From positions 198,729-262,728 of the forward strand of contig CAVPOO010000013.1 in the NCBI GenBank assembly GCA_963707015.1: a stretch of 64,000 nt of DNA. Reading direction: 5' to 3'. Shown here piece after piece: positions 28,432-37,670 of this stretch. Numbering within the stretch: the stretch's first letter is position 1; each line of letters begins with the position of its first letter. Source of the stretch: CAVPOO01 sp963707015. Its GTDB lineage: Bacteria > Pseudomonadota > Gammaproteobacteria > Thiohalobacterales > Thiohalobacteraceae. Made by a program: the position numbers and the translations under genes. Under the pieces are notes generated by a model that saw only the letters and a program-made list of their open reading frames with translations, searched no databases and was not told the DNA's origin.

Positions 28432-28914
28432 CTAAAGAGAAGGGGCGTTCTTGCGTGCCTGTTCTAGATACTTCAACATGATACTACGGCCAGCATGAGT
28501 ATTGCCGAGATCCCAGGGGAGACCCGGCTCGGAAGCCGTCGAGTCAAAGTAGATGACCACCTGCGGCGAGGCCGCGGTGCCATCGGCGCCAGACTGACCG
28601 ATGCCCTTCTCGTGCAGAAGCTTGAGCATTTCTCCACGCTCCCAAGAGTGCCTCATCGCAGGCGTCGTCGTCCCTTCATCATCCATGCCTTTCTCTTGCA
28701 TAAGGTCGAGAATCGCCCCGCGTTCCCACGAGTATTGTGAGAAAGGCTTTGTTGTACTATGACCCTTCACGCTTTGCTCCTGCACCGCGGTGGTAACCTT
28801 GTCCCCCGCGCTGTCGGTTGGCGCACTCGAACTGTGGATCGTTCCGGCGAGCGCACCTCCCGCAAAAAGAGTGGTTACGGTTGCAACAGTGACTAAGCGA
28901 CTTGTACGTTTCAT
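28432..28914 (-). CDS. Secreted protein with two SWERG motifs, unknown function
   Basis: A 160-residue protein with a signal peptide ('TVATVTTLFAGGALAG'). The mature part has two copies of an about 20-residue helix-like motif: 'YSWERGAILDLMQEKGM' and 'HSWERGEMLKLLHEKGI'. A C-terminal segment 'SPQVVIYFDSTASEPG' follows. A good basic N-terminus (MKRTSR) supports the start. No family recognised. The local GC content is lower than in the flanking regions and the neighbourhood contains gene remnants, so recent transfer is possible. Confidence 0.65.
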   Translation of the reverse strand: MKRTSRLVTVATVTTLFAGGALAGTIHSSSAPTDSAGDKVTTAVQEQSVKGHSTTKPFSQYSWERGAILDLMQEKGMDDEGTTTPAMRHSWERGEMLKLLHEKGIGQSGADGTAASPQVVIYFDSTASEPGLPWDLGNTHAGRSIMLKYLEQARKNAPSL

Positions 28915-29003
28915 GAGTTTACTCCTCGTTTAGTTTCAGGGTGGAGATAAAGTAATGCGGGCAACTCCGAATTAAAAACTGATTTTGCTGACATATACTT
29001 CGG

Positions 29004-29260
29004 TTATTTCGAAGTGAGCGAGGCTCGGGGGAATTGCCGGCATCGGAGATACCAGGCCGGCTTGAAGTGACTTACGAGCGAACACGGGGAATTCACCGCT
29101 TGGCTTGCTGCAAGAGCTACAACTGAACCTTGTGTTTGAGCGGTTGAGAAGAGGCGGCATTGCCACTGAATCCAGGCAAAGAACCGCTCAACCAGCCAGT
29201 GTCGCTCACTGCGTCGCAATCGACTGCGAAGCTTTCGCTATCATGTCTTCGATGACGTGT
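29004..29260 (-). pseudogene. IS5-type transposase remnant
   Basis: The reverse strand reads 'RRSERHWLVERFFAWIQWQC', which resembles the conserved R-W-x-V-E-R-x-F-A-W-L segment near the C-terminus of IS5-family transposases (the Y-2R-3E region). Only about 30 residues match, and the frame then runs into unrelated sequence. No terminal inverted repeats were seen. It is a relic, not an active element. Confidence 0.6.
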
Positions 29261-29741
29261 TCCGACCGGTGCGAAGCATGGTGGCAGGACTGAAACGGCA
29301 ACGCTTGCTACGTTTTCGCCGTTCGCTAGCCATCAGACAAGGGCAGGTTCCGGCCGGAGAAGGCCATCTGACCAAACGACTCGGGAATTATCCAGCGAAA
29401 TGACCGGGTAAGACCCTAATCGGACATAGCCTATTTGAGGTAGGATGTCTGAAAAGTACTGGAGGTTGCCGTTCCTTGCCTGCCGGCTGGATAGATGGTC
29501 TCTACCCAAGCACAAAGTTCATCGTCATAGATCTAACGGGTGGAAGGCTGCGAAATCGAATACCAACAATGCCTACGCCAAATGTAATGACATCAGTAAT
29601 TCAATCTCGAACTTGCCGGGTGATGTTGGCGCATTAACCGCAAGGTGTGCGGGTGACACCCTTGGCAAAGTCGAGTGATCCTGATCGTAGCCTGAAGGAA
29701 TGCAGAGAAACAACAATATCTGATTCGGAATAGGAGGCACT
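29261..29741. other. Gene-free stretch upstream of MarC-like gene
   Basis: No supported gene seen. It lies between the transposase relic and the MarC-family gene and has lower GC than the surroundings. A short frame at 29445-29678 has no recognisable content. The last bases hold the AGGAGG site of the downstream gene. Confidence 0.5.
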
Positions 29742-30389
29742 TTGGAAAGCTTTATTGGACACGCCTTATCTGTATTCATGGGCTTTTTCGCCATCATGAA
29801 TCCGGTTGCCAATACACCTGTGTTTCTGGGCCTCACTGCGGATGACGATGCTGGTACGCGACGCAAGATTGCTGCCAAGGCGCTTTTGGTCAGCGCCGTC
29901 ATCATCGTGGTCTTCTGTGCCGCCGGTAAACTGATCTTCACTCTTTTCGGCATCACCCTGCCCGCGTTCCGTATCACAGGAGGCATCCTCGTCGCCCTTG
30001 TTGGCTTCCATATGTTACAAGGAGGAGAACACTCCACCGTCCAGCACCCGAGTGATGAAGACAAGAAGAAAAGCCTGGATGCTGCGCTACAGGTCGCTAT
30101 CACACCTTTGGCTATGCCAATACTAGCGGGCCCTGGCACCATTGCGACCGCAATGAACTATGCATCAGCCGGCACACTAACCGAGTTTGTGGTCACGGTT
30201 TCCGCATTTTTCGTTCTCTGTGCGATTACCTATGTATTCTTCCTGTCTGGCGAGCGTTTAGTAAAGTATATTGGCGACAATGGCGTGAAAGTGATTACAC
30301 GGCTCATGGGCCTCATACTTGCTGTCATTGGGGTGCAGATGCTCATCCACGGAATTGGCGGTGCAGTTACGGAATTTAGTGCCAGTTGA
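29742..30389 (+). CDS. MarC-family integral membrane protein
   Basis: A 215-residue protein with six hydrophobic helices in two repeated halves. It shows the family hallmarks 'FFAIMNPVANTPVFLGLT' near the start and 'ITPLAMPILAGPGTIATAM' in the middle. It starts with TTG, four bases after a strong AGGAGG. The MarC family has no settled function; an old antibiotic-resistance link was not upheld. A family B inverted repeat begins immediately after its stop and may end the transcript. Confidence 0.88.
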   Translation: MESFIGHALSVFMGFFAIMNPVANTPVFLGLTADDDAGTRRKIAAKALLVSAVIIVVFCAAGKLIFTLFGITLPAFRITGGILVALVGFHMLQGGEHSTVQHPSDEDKKKSLDAALQVAITPLAMPILAGPGTIATAMNYASAGTLTEFVVTVSAFFVLCAITYVFFLSGERLVKYIGDNGVKVITRLMGLILAVIGVQMLIHGIGGAVTEFSAS

Positions 30390-30390
30390 A

Positions 30391-30556
30391 CTAGCCCGCA
30401 TTTCTCACCGGGGGGCACGATGATCGCGCAGAGATTTGGATTCACAAACCATTTTCCGATGGAGCGGAGTACGGGCTGTATTTCCGACTGAGGAAAATGG
30501 TTTATGGATTCAAAGATCAAGCGAGGGCGTGTCATCCTGGTGAGAAATGCGGGCTA
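30391..30556. repeat. Dispersed inverted-repeat family B, copy 2
   Basis: The outer arms CTAGCCCGCATTTCTCACC and the complement end at 30556. Inside is a second inverted repeat, AAACCATTTTCC and GGAAAATGGTTT, so the whole can fold into a long cruciform. It follows the MarC-like gene stop by one base. Confidence 0.9.
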
Positions 30557-30643
30557 GACGCATGATCGATTAATAGCTTGCCTGTGGCTGTCATTTTGTA
30601 CCCACGCCAAGCTGGCATTAATCATAAATTGCCGAATAACCTT

Positions 30644-30740
30644 TTATGGCAGCGCTTCGACCGAGCGCGGGTTGCGTAAGGTGCCGAACAGCATGTCCCA
30701 GAGCGGCAGATCCGAATAGTTGTAGCGATGGATACCGCTT
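30644..30740 (-). pseudogene. Sterol desaturase / fatty-acid hydroxylase C-terminal remnant
   Basis: The reverse strand reads 'HRYNYSDLPLWDMLFGTLRN' and then 'PRSVEALP' to a TAA at 30644. This matches the C-terminal N-Y-x-x-x-P-L-W-D-x-L-F-G-T signature of the membrane-bound di-iron sterol desaturase family. Upstream the frame is broken and the histidine boxes are not recognisable. About 30 residues remain of a roughly 280-residue family. Confidence 0.6.
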
Positions 30741-30889
30741 GACGGTGGTGATCGAGGGCGCCTTCATTACCTCGAAGGCACTCGACGAGCCCGAGGTCGT
30801 CCCCGCGCAGCTCCGACATTTCCGCAATTACGTCGAATTGCTGTTCACGTAAAGCGCCTGCTCGCGACTGTCGGCGACGTCGCGCCGGC

Positions 30890-33205
30890 TCAGGACGGTG
30901 CGTCGCCGGATGCGCGCCGCGGCGCGCGTGCCGTGCGGTCCACCGCCATCAACAGCGGCGGCAGGAACAGAAAGTCCGCCAGCAGCGCGTAGCCGATGGT
31001 CATCGCCATCAGCATCCCCGAGTGCTGGTTGAGCTGGAAGGGTGAGAAGGCGAGCAGGGAAAACCCCCCGATCAGGATCACCGAGGTCACCCACAGGGCG
31101 GTGCCGACGGTGGCGAAGGCGTAGCGCACGGCGTCGGCCGGCGCCAGGCCCTGCACACGCCGGGCGCGCAGGTACTTGCTGAGGAAGTGCACCGTGTCAT
31201 CCACGATGATGCCAAGCGCCATGGCAAACACCACCGAGACCACCAGCCCCACCTGACCGACGGTCATCGCCCAGGTGCCGAAGGCCAGCACCGCCGGTAC
31301 CAGGTTGGGCACCAGGCTGATCAGCCCCAGCCGCAGGCTGCGCAGCGCAACCACCAGCGTGGTGACGATCAGCAGCACCGCGAGCGCGGTCCCCCAGAGC
31401 ATGGTGCGGATGTTGCGCTCCGAGATATAGGCAAACATGATGGCCGGGCCGGTGGCCAGGGTCTGCATGGTCGGTGGCAGGTGGGTGCGCATCCAGTCCT
31501 CGGCACGCGCTTCCAGGGTGCGCAGTTCGCGGGTCGAGAGGTCGCGGGTGATCACGGTGAAACGGCTCGCGGACTTGTCGATATTGATCTGATCGTTCAG
31601 ATCCAGTCCATAGGGCAGGGAGAACTCGTAGAGCAGCAGATACTGCGCGGCGAGCTCGCGCTGCTCGGGCAGGCGCTGCCAGGCCGGGTCATCGCCGTGC
31701 AGGTTCTTGTTCAGGCGCTCGAGGAGCAGATGCAGACTGTTCACGTGCACCGTCTCGGGCTGCCGGGCGTACCACTCGGCAAAGGCCCGCAGACGCTGCA
31801 GATAGGCCGGCTCATTGATGCCCGATGGCTGACCCGCGGCGAGTGAATACTCGAGCTGATAGATGCCGGTCAGGTGCGCGGTGGCAAAGTCCGTGTCGCG
31901 GCGAAAGCGCATGCTCTCGTCGAAGTACTGCACGAACTGGTCGTTGAGTTCCAGCCGCGGGATCATGGCGCCGACCGCCACGATCGCAACACCCAGGCCC
32001 CACAGCAGCGCCCGCCGGTAACGCACCACGAAATCGGCCAGCCGCTGCATCATGACGCCGCCGGTCTTCCCGGCACGGATCCGCAGCGGCAGCATCAGCA
32101 ACAGTGCCGGCAGCAGGGTGAGCGATGCCACCCAGGCCGCCAGCACGCCCATCGCGGTGATATTGCCGAGATCGCGAAACGGCGGCGCATCGGAGAAGTT
32201 CATGCTCATGAAGCCGATGGCGGTGGTGAGACTGGTCAGCGTGACCGGCTGCAGGTTGATCCGCAGGCTCTCCAGCAGCGCGGCGCGCCGGTCGTGCCCC
32301 GCCGCCTGCGCACGGATCAGCGTAATCAGGATATGAATACTGTCGGCGACCGCCAGCGTCATGATGATGGTCGCCGCCCCCACCGAGGCCGGCGTCAGGG
32401 CGATGCCCAGCCAGCCGGCCAGCCCCATGCCGGTGGTTGCGGCCAGTACCATGACCAGCGCGGCGGCCAGGGTGCCCGACCAGGAACGCAACAGCACCAG
32501 CATGATGAGGAAGATCACCGCATAGGACAGCGGCACCAGCTGGCGCAGGTCATCGAGTGTCGCCTCGGGAAAGGCATGATCCAGGACCGCCCCGCCGGTC
32601 AGATAGACATCGATGAAGGGGTAGCGCTGCGTGAAGCGCTCGCGCAGGGCATAGGTGAATTCCATCGCCTCGGCGGTCTTGTCCGCATCGCCCTGCTCGA
32701 TCTGCACCGCGACATTTACCCCGGTGACGCGCGCATCGGGTGCAATCAGCCGGTTGACCAGCAGCGGTTCGGCGAGCGCCACGGCACGCACGGCTGCGAG
32801 CGCCGCATCGTCGAGCGCCTCGGCGTGTTCGACCAGGTCGTGTACGAACAGGTCATCGCCCTCGGCCTCGGTGTATTGAAAGTTGCTGACCGAATCCACC
32901 CGCCGCGACCAGGGCACCTGCCAGGCCTGCTCCGTCAGCCACTCGACCGCGGCCAGCGCCTCGCGCGTGAACACCTCACCCCCGCGCGGCGCCAGCACGA
33001 ACAGGATGCTGTCACTGCGCGAATACACCCGCTGAAAGGCATGCCAGGCCGAGAGCTGCGGATTGCGCTCGGAGAAAAACGCCTCGTAGCTGGCATCGAA
33101 GCCGAGATAGCGCATGCCCGAGGCCGCCACCACGGCCACCGACAGCACACCGATGACCACCAGCCATCGCGCGCGCTGCAACCAGTCGACATACCGCTCG
33201 AGCAT
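30890..33205 (-). CDS. RND-superfamily exporter (MMPL/HpnN-like)
   Basis: A 771-residue inner-membrane protein with the RND duplicated layout: one N-terminal helix, a large periplasmic loop, a five- or six-helix block around residues 220-370, a second loop, and a final helix block around 600-750. Conserved acidic helix motifs 'MTLAVADSIHILITL' and 'MALGIIVDDTVHFLSKYL' are present, where the Asp residues relay protons. The shape fits lipid/hopanoid or MMPL-type exporters rather than AcrB pumps. No periplasmic adaptor gene is adjacent; a sterol-desaturase remnant lies just downstream. Confidence 0.88.
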   Translation of the reverse strand: MLERYVDWLQRARWLVVIGVLSVAVVAASGMRYLGFDASYEAFFSERNPQLSAWHAFQRVYSRSDSILFVLAPRGGEVFTREALAAVEWLTEQAWQVPWSRRVDSVSNFQYTEAEGDDLFVHDLVEHAEALDDAALAAVRAVALAEPLLVNRLIAPDARVTGVNVAVQIEQGDADKTAEAMEFTYALRERFTQRYPFIDVYLTGGAVLDHAFPEATLDDLRQLVPLSYAVIFLIMLVLLRSWSGTLAAALVMVLAATTGMGLAGWLGIALTPASVGAATIIMTLAVADSIHILITLIRAQAAGHDRRAALLESLRINLQPVTLTSLTTAIGFMSMNFSDAPPFRDLGNITAMGVLAAWVASLTLLPALLLMLPLRIRAGKTGGVMMQRLADFVVRYRRALLWGLGVAIVAVGAMIPRLELNDQFVQYFDESMRFRRDTDFATAHLTGIYQLEYSLAAGQPSGINEPAYLQRLRAFAEWYARQPETVHVNSLHLLLERLNKNLHGDDPAWQRLPEQRELAAQYLLLYEFSLPYGLDLNDQINIDKSASRFTVITRDLSTRELRTLEARAEDWMRTHLPPTMQTLATGPAIMFAYISERNIRTMLWGTALAVLLIVTTLVVALRSLRLGLISLVPNLVPAVLAFGTWAMTVGQVGLVVSVVFAMALGIIVDDTVHFLSKYLRARRVQGLAPADAVRYAFATVGTALWVTSVILIGGFSLLAFSPFQLNQHSGMLMAMTIGYALLADFLFLPPLLMAVDRTARAPRRASGDAPS

Positions 33206-33424
33206 CTGCCTGTGTCAATGAGTGTGTGGCGGGGTTGTTGAAGCGTAGCAGCATGGGGAACGGGGAGGGGAACAATTTGTTCCCTCCCCCTGGAGGGGGG
33301 TGAGGCGGGTAAAAACGAACATCCGGTGGATGTTCGTCCCGCCGAACGCCCGCGCGCTACGCGTGAGGGCCGGATGGGTCAGGGCGGGGGTGACAAACCC
33401 TCAGCCGGCCGCAATCCGCCCGCC
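33206..33424. repeat. Palindrome-rich intergenic stretch
   Basis: Contains a CCCTCCCC-type palindrome at about 33257-33300 and a perfect short hairpin, ACGAACATCC and GGATGTTCGT, at about 33315-33337. No gene seen. It separates two minus-strand genes: the upstream phosphatase gene and the downstream RND exporter. Confidence 0.7.
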
Positions 33425-34153
33425 TTAGCGCAGCGCACGGCGATCATCGCGCGGGGAGTGCGAAATCAGGTCGGAAAAAAGTACCGGCAGCGGCAGCACG
33501 GTGAGGTGACCGTTGCTGGCCTGGGCATAGGCTCCCGTATCGATGAGCCAGACATTGCCGACGATGCGGATCTTGCGGTTCGCGTTGATGGTGTGGCCGC
33601 AGACCACGCGGTCGATGCCGGCGACCGGCGTCTGCACCCAGCCATCGGCCCGATCCCGGCTCCACAGGGCGGTGTTGTGCGCCTCGGGATCACCTGCCTC
33701 CAGGGCCGCGAGGAAGGCCGGCCACGCGAGGTGCGCGGGGACATCGGCGTGCACGATGCCGACGCGGCCGGGACCGGCCTGTATCTCCATCGCCAGCGGC
33801 AGCCCGGCGGCGGCGTGCAGGAACTGCTCTCGCAGCGCGGCATCGGCCTCGTCCCACCAGGCGCCGCCGTTCAGCAGTGTCCAGTTCAGCATGATCGTCT
33901 CATCGTCCTGGGCCGCGAGCAGCATCTCTTCATGATTGCCCATGCAGCTGTGGAACCAGGGCTGGGCCAGCCACTCCAGCGCGGCCGGCGAGTACGGGCC
34001 GCGGTCGATCAGATCGCCCACTGCAAAGCAACGATCCCGCGCCGGATCGAAGCCCTGTCGGTCCAGCGCCGTCTCGAGCTGATCGAAACAGCCGTGAATA
34101 TCACTGATGACAAAGTCGCGCCCCGTCGGGTTCAGGGCATAGCGCTGGATCAT
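33425..34153 (-). CDS. Metallophosphatase, PphA/lambda serine-threonine phosphatase type
   Basis: A 242-residue cytosolic protein with the complete metallophosphoesterase motif series: 'FVISDIHGCFDQLETAL' (D-x-H-G), 'CFAVGDLIDRGPYSP' (GDxxDRG), 'CMGNHEEML' (GNHE) and 'VVCGHTINAN' (GH). These bind two metal ions and the phosphate. Size and motifs fit the bacterial PphA/bacteriophage lambda phosphatase group, which removes phosphate from proteins or small molecules. The target is unknown. Confidence 0.88.
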   Translation of the reverse strand: MIQRYALNPTGRDFVISDIHGCFDQLETALDRQGFDPARDRCFAVGDLIDRGPYSPAALEWLAQPWFHSCMGNHEEMLLAAQDDETIMLNWTLLNGGAWWDEADAALREQFLHAAAGLPLAMEIQAGPGRVGIVHADVPAHLAWPAFLAALEAGDPEAHNTALWSRDRADGWVQTPVAGIDRVVCGHTINANRKIRIVGNVWLIDTGAYAQASNGHLTVLPLPVLFSDLISHSPRDDRRALR

Positions 34154-34194
34154 CGCCGCCGTTCCTCTTCCGCCTGCCGACTACTTAGAGCCTA

Positions 34195-34347
34195 GCAGGC
34201 TGTTGAAGAAGTCTCAGGCGAGTGCAGGACAAGCCACCGATCGGCGAAGAAGCGCAGAGTACAGGCAGTTTGCCGCGTCGCGGGCCCACATGTTGAGCCG
34301 GTTTGTGCCGCCGGACTGTGCTGCGTGCCGGTTTTTCAACAACCTGC
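34195..34347. repeat. Inverted repeat between phosphatase and TrpB2 genes
   Basis: GCAGGCTGTTGAAGAA on the left and TTTTTCAACAACCTGC on the right form imperfect inverted arms about 120 bases apart. The interior codes for nothing recognisable. It has the layout of a small non-autonomous mobile element, but no target duplication is obvious. It lies in the divergent promoter region. Confidence 0.6.
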
Positions 34348-34501
34348 CGACACTCGCGGGGCGGTTTGCCGCAGGCTGCGTGCCGGTGTCCGGCAAACCA
34401 CCGCAGCGGCGTGCCCGCGCTTTGCGCGTCCTGCCGCGATGGGTGATACTGCAGCGAAATCGAGAAGCGCCCGCGTGCCACGTGCAGGAGGACCATCCGC
34501 G

Positions 34502-35863
34502 ATGTCCGATTCCATCAAGTACACCCTCGGCGAGGGAGATATTCCGAAATACTGGTACAACATCGTGGCGGACCTGCCGACACCGCCGCCGCCCGTGCTG
34601 CACCCCGGCACCAGACAGCCCATCGGCCCCGACGATCTGGCGCCGATCTTCCCCATGGCGGTCATCCAGCAGGAGGTCAGTCAGGAGCGCGAGATCGAGA
34701 TTCCGGAACCGGTGCGCCAGGTCTATCGCCAGTGGCGCCCGAGTCCTCTGTACCGGGCGCGGCGACTGGAGCAGGCGCTGGATACCCCGGCGCGCATCTA
34801 CTACAAGTACGAAGGCGTGAGCCCGGCGGGCAGTCACAAGCCCAACACCGCGATCCCCCAGGCCTTTTACAACCGCGAGGAAGGCATCAAACGCATCGCC
34901 ACCGAGACCGGCGCCGGACAGTGGGGTTCGGCGCTGTCCATTGCCGGGGCCTTCTTCGGGCTGGAGATCGAGGTGTTCATGGTCAAGGTGAGCTTCGAGC
35001 AGAAGCCCTACCGGCGCACCTTCATGGAGAGTTTCGGTGCCCGGTGCATTGCCAGCCCCAGCGATCTCACCGAGTCGGGCCGCGCCATCCTCAAGGAGCA
35101 CCCCGACAGCACGGGCAGCCTGGGCATCGCCATCAGCGAGGCCGTCGAGCGCGCCGTGCAGCGCGACGACAGCAAGTACGCGCTGGGCAGCGTGCTCAAC
35201 CATGTGCTGCTGCACCAGACCGTGATCGGCCAGGAGGCGATTCGCCAGTTCGAGCTCGCCGACGACTACCCCGACCTGGTGGTGGGCTGCACGGGCGGCG
35301 GCAGCAACTTCGCCGGTGTCGCCTTCCCCTTCCTGGGCGAGAATCTGCGCAGCGGCGGCAAGGTCGAGTTCGTCGCCGTCGAACCGGCCGCCTGTCCGAC
35401 CCTGACCAAGGGCAGATACGCCTATGACTTCGGCGATACCGCGCATCTCACCCCGCTGGTGAAGATGCACACGCTGGGGTCTACTTACGTGCCGCCCGGC
35501 TTCCACGCCGGCGGGCTGCGCTACCACGGCATGGCGCCGCTGCTCAGCCACATCACCGAGCTCGGCTATATCAAGCCGAGGTCCTACCAGCAGCTCACCT
35601 GTTTCGAGGCCGGCCTGCAGTTCGCCCAGGCCGAGGGTATCCTGCCGGCCCCGGAGGCCAATCACGCGGTGAAGGGTGCCATCGACGAGGCGCTGAAGTG
35701 CAAGGAAGAGGGTGTGAGCCGCTGCATCCTGTTCAACCTGTGTGGTCACGGCCACTTCGACATGCAGGCCTACCGCGACTACATGGACGGCAAGCTGGTC
35801 GATCAGGTCTACGAGGAATCGGAGATCGCCATGGCGCTCGCGGGGCTGCCTTCGGTGGCCTAG
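34502..35863 (+). CDS. trpB2: TrpB2-type tryptophan synthase beta-like PLP enzyme
   Basis: A 453-residue fold-type II PLP protein, started at the ATG at 34502 with AGGAGG ten bases upstream. The PLP lysine is in '[17 protein letters not shown]', the glycine loop is '[18 protein letters not shown]', and the extended N-terminus ('[10 protein letters not shown]') is typical of the TrpB2 subgroup rather than classical TrpB. TrpB2 enzymes make tryptophan from indole and serine without a TrpA partner. No trp genes are adjacent, which fits an indole-salvage role. Confidence 0.9.
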   Translation: MSDSIKYTLGEGDIPKYWYNIVADLPTPPPPVLHPGTRQPIGPDDLAPIFPMAVIQQEVSQEREIEIPEPVRQVYRQWRPSPLYRARRLEQALDTPARIYYKYEGVSPAGSHKPNTAIPQAFYNREEGIKRIATETGAGQWGSALSIAGAFFGLEIEVFMVKVSFEQKPYRRTFMESFGARCIASPSDLTESGRAILKEHPDSTGSLGIAISEAVERAVQRDDSKYALGSVLNHVLLHQTVIGQEAIRQFELADDYPDLVVGCTGGGSNFAGVAFPFLGENLRSGGKVEFVAVEPAACPTLTKGRYAYDFGDTAHLTPLVKMHTLGSTYVPPGFHAGGLRYHGMAPLLSHITELGYIKPRSYQQLTCFEAGLQFAQAEGILPAPEANHAVKGAIDEALKCKEEGVSRCILFNLCGHGHFDMQAYRDYMDGKLVDQVYEESEIAMALAGLPSVA

Positions 35864-35865
35864 GT

Positions 35866-36170
35866 GATAGCAACGGGCGCTGACACGTCAGGCTGAGTGC
35901 CGGTAGGTTTTTTTATGGCCACGGAATCCACGGAAAAACACGGAAAAATAAGAAAACAATTCTAAGGAACCTCTGATTAAATTGTCGTTCCAGGCGGAGC
36001 GTAGCGCAGACCCGGAATCCAGTGCCTGGAAGTCAATGCGCTAGCGGATTCCGGCATGCGCCGGAATGACCGCAAATGACTTAATCAGAGGTTCCCTAAT
36101 GGGTGTTGGTTCTTTCCGCGTTTTTCCGTGGATTCCGTGGCCATAACATTTGTCATCATCAGACTGAAGA
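35866..36170. repeat. Dispersed palindromic repeat family A, copy 3, interrupted by a nested element
   Basis: The left arm GCCACGGAATCCACGG starts at 35918 and the complementary right arm ends at 36141, with the usual flanks on both sides. The loop is enlarged by a 130-base insertion at 35966-36095. The repeat sits between two convergent genes, trpB2 and the duplicated-domain secreted protein. Confidence 0.9.
35966..36095. mobile_element. 130-bp MITE-like element nested in family A repeat
   Basis: Perfect 15-base terminal inverted repeats, GGAACCTCTGATTAA, bound the insertion, and it is flanked on both sides by the four-base direct repeat CTAA (35962-35965 and 36096-36099). This is the signature of a transposition event. 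It carries no coding sequence and has an internal CCGGAATCC/GGATTCCGG pairing. It is too short to encode a transposase, so it would need one in trans. Confidence 0.85.
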
Positions 36171-36192
36171 AGCACCAGCGGGCTGCGCGGGT

Positions 36193-36714
36193 CTAGTTGA
36201 CCGGCGTGATGCCCGGTCCCGAGATGTTGGCGGGACACTCGTCGAACATGCCGAAGCCGAGGTCGGTCAGGGTCTTGCGCATGGCCTCGAGGTTGGCCGC
36301 GGTTTGCAGTCTTTCCCGGTAGTGCTCCAGCGCACCGAAATCCGCGCATTTCTCGACCAGCGGGCGCAGGCTTTCCAGATCCTGGACGCGGGTGAAATCC
36401 ACCGAGTAGCCGATGGTGGTCGACGCGGTGGCGTGCATGACCGGTGCAATGCCCGCCCCGGAGATCGCCTCGGGACAGTCGTTGAACATGGCGAAGCCGA
36501 TATCCGTCAGGGTCTTGCGCATGGTCTCGAGGTTGGCCGTGGCTTCCAGTTTATCCCGGTAGTGTTCCAGCGCATCGAAATCAGCGCAGTTCTGGACCAG
36601 CGGGCGCAGGCTTTCCAGATCCTTGACGCGGGTGAAGTCCACGGTGTAATCGGTCGCCAGCGACACCCCGGCAAACCCCAGCAGTGCCATCATCAGTAGT
36701 CGTGTTGTCTTCAT
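36193..36714 (-). CDS. Secreted protein with tandemly duplicated ~70-residue domain, unknown function
   Basis: A 173-residue protein from the ATG at 36714 with a signal peptide ('LLMMALLGFAGVSLA'). The mature protein is two nearly identical domains, each beginning 'Y-T/S-VDFTRV-x-DLESLRPLV' and ending 'F-x-x-CP-x-x-ISG-x-GI-x-PV', each with two conserved cysteines. The DNA is also visibly duplicated, so the copying event is fairly recent. No family recognised. Its stop lies within the fringe of a family A repeat. Confidence 0.7.
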   Translation of the reverse strand: MKTTRLLMMALLGFAGVSLATDYTVDFTRVKDLESLRPLVQNCADFDALEHYRDKLEATANLETMRKTLTDIGFAMFNDCPEAISGAGIAPVMHATASTTIGYSVDFTRVQDLESLRPLVEKCADFGALEHYRERLQTAANLEAMRKTLTDLGFGMFDECPANISGPGITPVN

Positions 36715-36843
36715 GTCCTGTCCTCCCGAGAACCTGCGTGCGACGGCAGACGGCCCGGGCACGGCGCCGCCCGGCGCCGCGGGGTGCGGCAGACCCGGCC
36801 GATGCTGAGGCCGATTATGCGGTATCCCGATGACGCTGTCGCT

Positions 36844-36875
36844 GCGGCGCGGGAGCGCTCCCGGGCCCGCGCCGC
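36844..36875. promoter_or_regulatory. GC-rich inverted repeat upstream of lexA
   Basis: GCGGCGCGGG and CCCGCGCCGC form a ten-base stem around a 12-base loop between the divergent secreted-protein and lexA genes. No E. coli-type CTGT-N8-ACAG LexA box was found in the region. It may be structural only. Confidence 0.4.
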
Positions 36876-36937
36876 TGTTCTCCATCGGTTCTCCCGGGTA
36901 GAATAGACGGGCAGCGAAGATCCGACCCCGTAATGCC

Positions 36938-37537
36938 ATGCAACTGACCCGACGTCAGCAGGAAATCTACGCCACCCTGCGCGACAACGCCGAGCGCTTC
37001 GAGCATCCGCCGAGCTACGACGAGCTCTGCCGGCTGCTGGGGCTGAGCTCGCGCGGCTCGCTGCACAAACACATCCAGGCGCTGGTCCAGGCCGGTCTGG
37101 TGGAACCCATGGACGGCACGCAGCGCGGCATACGCCTGGTCGAACAGGCGCCGGTCGAGGCGGGCATCCCCCTGCTCGGCACCATCGCCGCCGGCCGCCC
37201 CATCGAGGCCGTGCCGCAGCCGGAATTCATGCAGGTGCCCGATGAGCTGCTCGGTACCCGGCCCTGCTACGTGCTGCGCGTGCAGGGGGATTCAATGATC
37301 GAAGCGGGCATCCTCGATGGTGACTACGTGGTCATCGAACAGCGCGACAGCGCCCGCAATGGCGAGATCGTCGTGGCGCTGGTCAACAACGAAGAGGCGA
37401 CCCTGAAACGCATCGAACAACAGCCGGGGCGGGTCATCCTGCATCCGGCCAACGCCAGCCTGACACCGCTGGTGTATTCCCCGGACGAGGTACAGATCCA
37501 GGGCGTGCTGAGAGGGCTGCTGCGCAGCTACCGCTGA
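36938..37537 (+). CDS. lexA: LexA repressor
   Basis: A 199-residue SOS repressor. The N-terminal winged helix is 'MQLTRRQQEIYATLRDNAER' with the recognition region 'SYDELCRLLGLSSRGSLHKH'. The self-cleavage site Ala-Gly is in 'GTIAAGRPIEAV', the catalytic Ser in 'VQGDSMIEAGILDGD' and the Lys in 'NEEATLKRIEQ'. The recognition helix differs from the E. coli form, so its operator may not be the E. coli SOS box, consistent with my not finding one upstream. Confidence 0.93.
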   Translation: MQLTRRQQEIYATLRDNAERFEHPPSYDELCRLLGLSSRGSLHKHIQALVQAGLVEPMDGTQRGIRLVEQAPVEAGIPLLGTIAAGRPIEAVPQPEFMQVPDELLGTRPCYVLRVQGDSMIEAGILDGDYVVIEQRDSARNGEIVVALVNNEEATLKRIEQQPGRVILHPANASLTPLVYSPDEVQIQGVLRGLLRSYR

Positions 37538-37670
37538 GCCAAATTTTTTTTCCCGCCCACCCTGATCCGCACACCCGAGGGAAACGGGGAATGCTTGTGA
37601 TGGAAGGGGGTAGGAGTGGGTGCGTGCCCGCGATGGGGGAGGGGGGCAGGCGGGCCAACGCCTCCCACTC

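Noticed and set aside
27911..28467. Two short plus-strand frames after the katG remnant
   Set aside because: No recognisable domain, weak starts and repeat-like content.
31874..33241. 455-residue plus-strand open frame
   Set aside because: Antisense to the RND exporter. No signal, motif or ribosome site.
36838..36937. E. coli-type LexA box upstream of lexA
   Set aside because: No CTGT-N8-ACAG site found. The protein's recognition helix also differs from the E. coli one.
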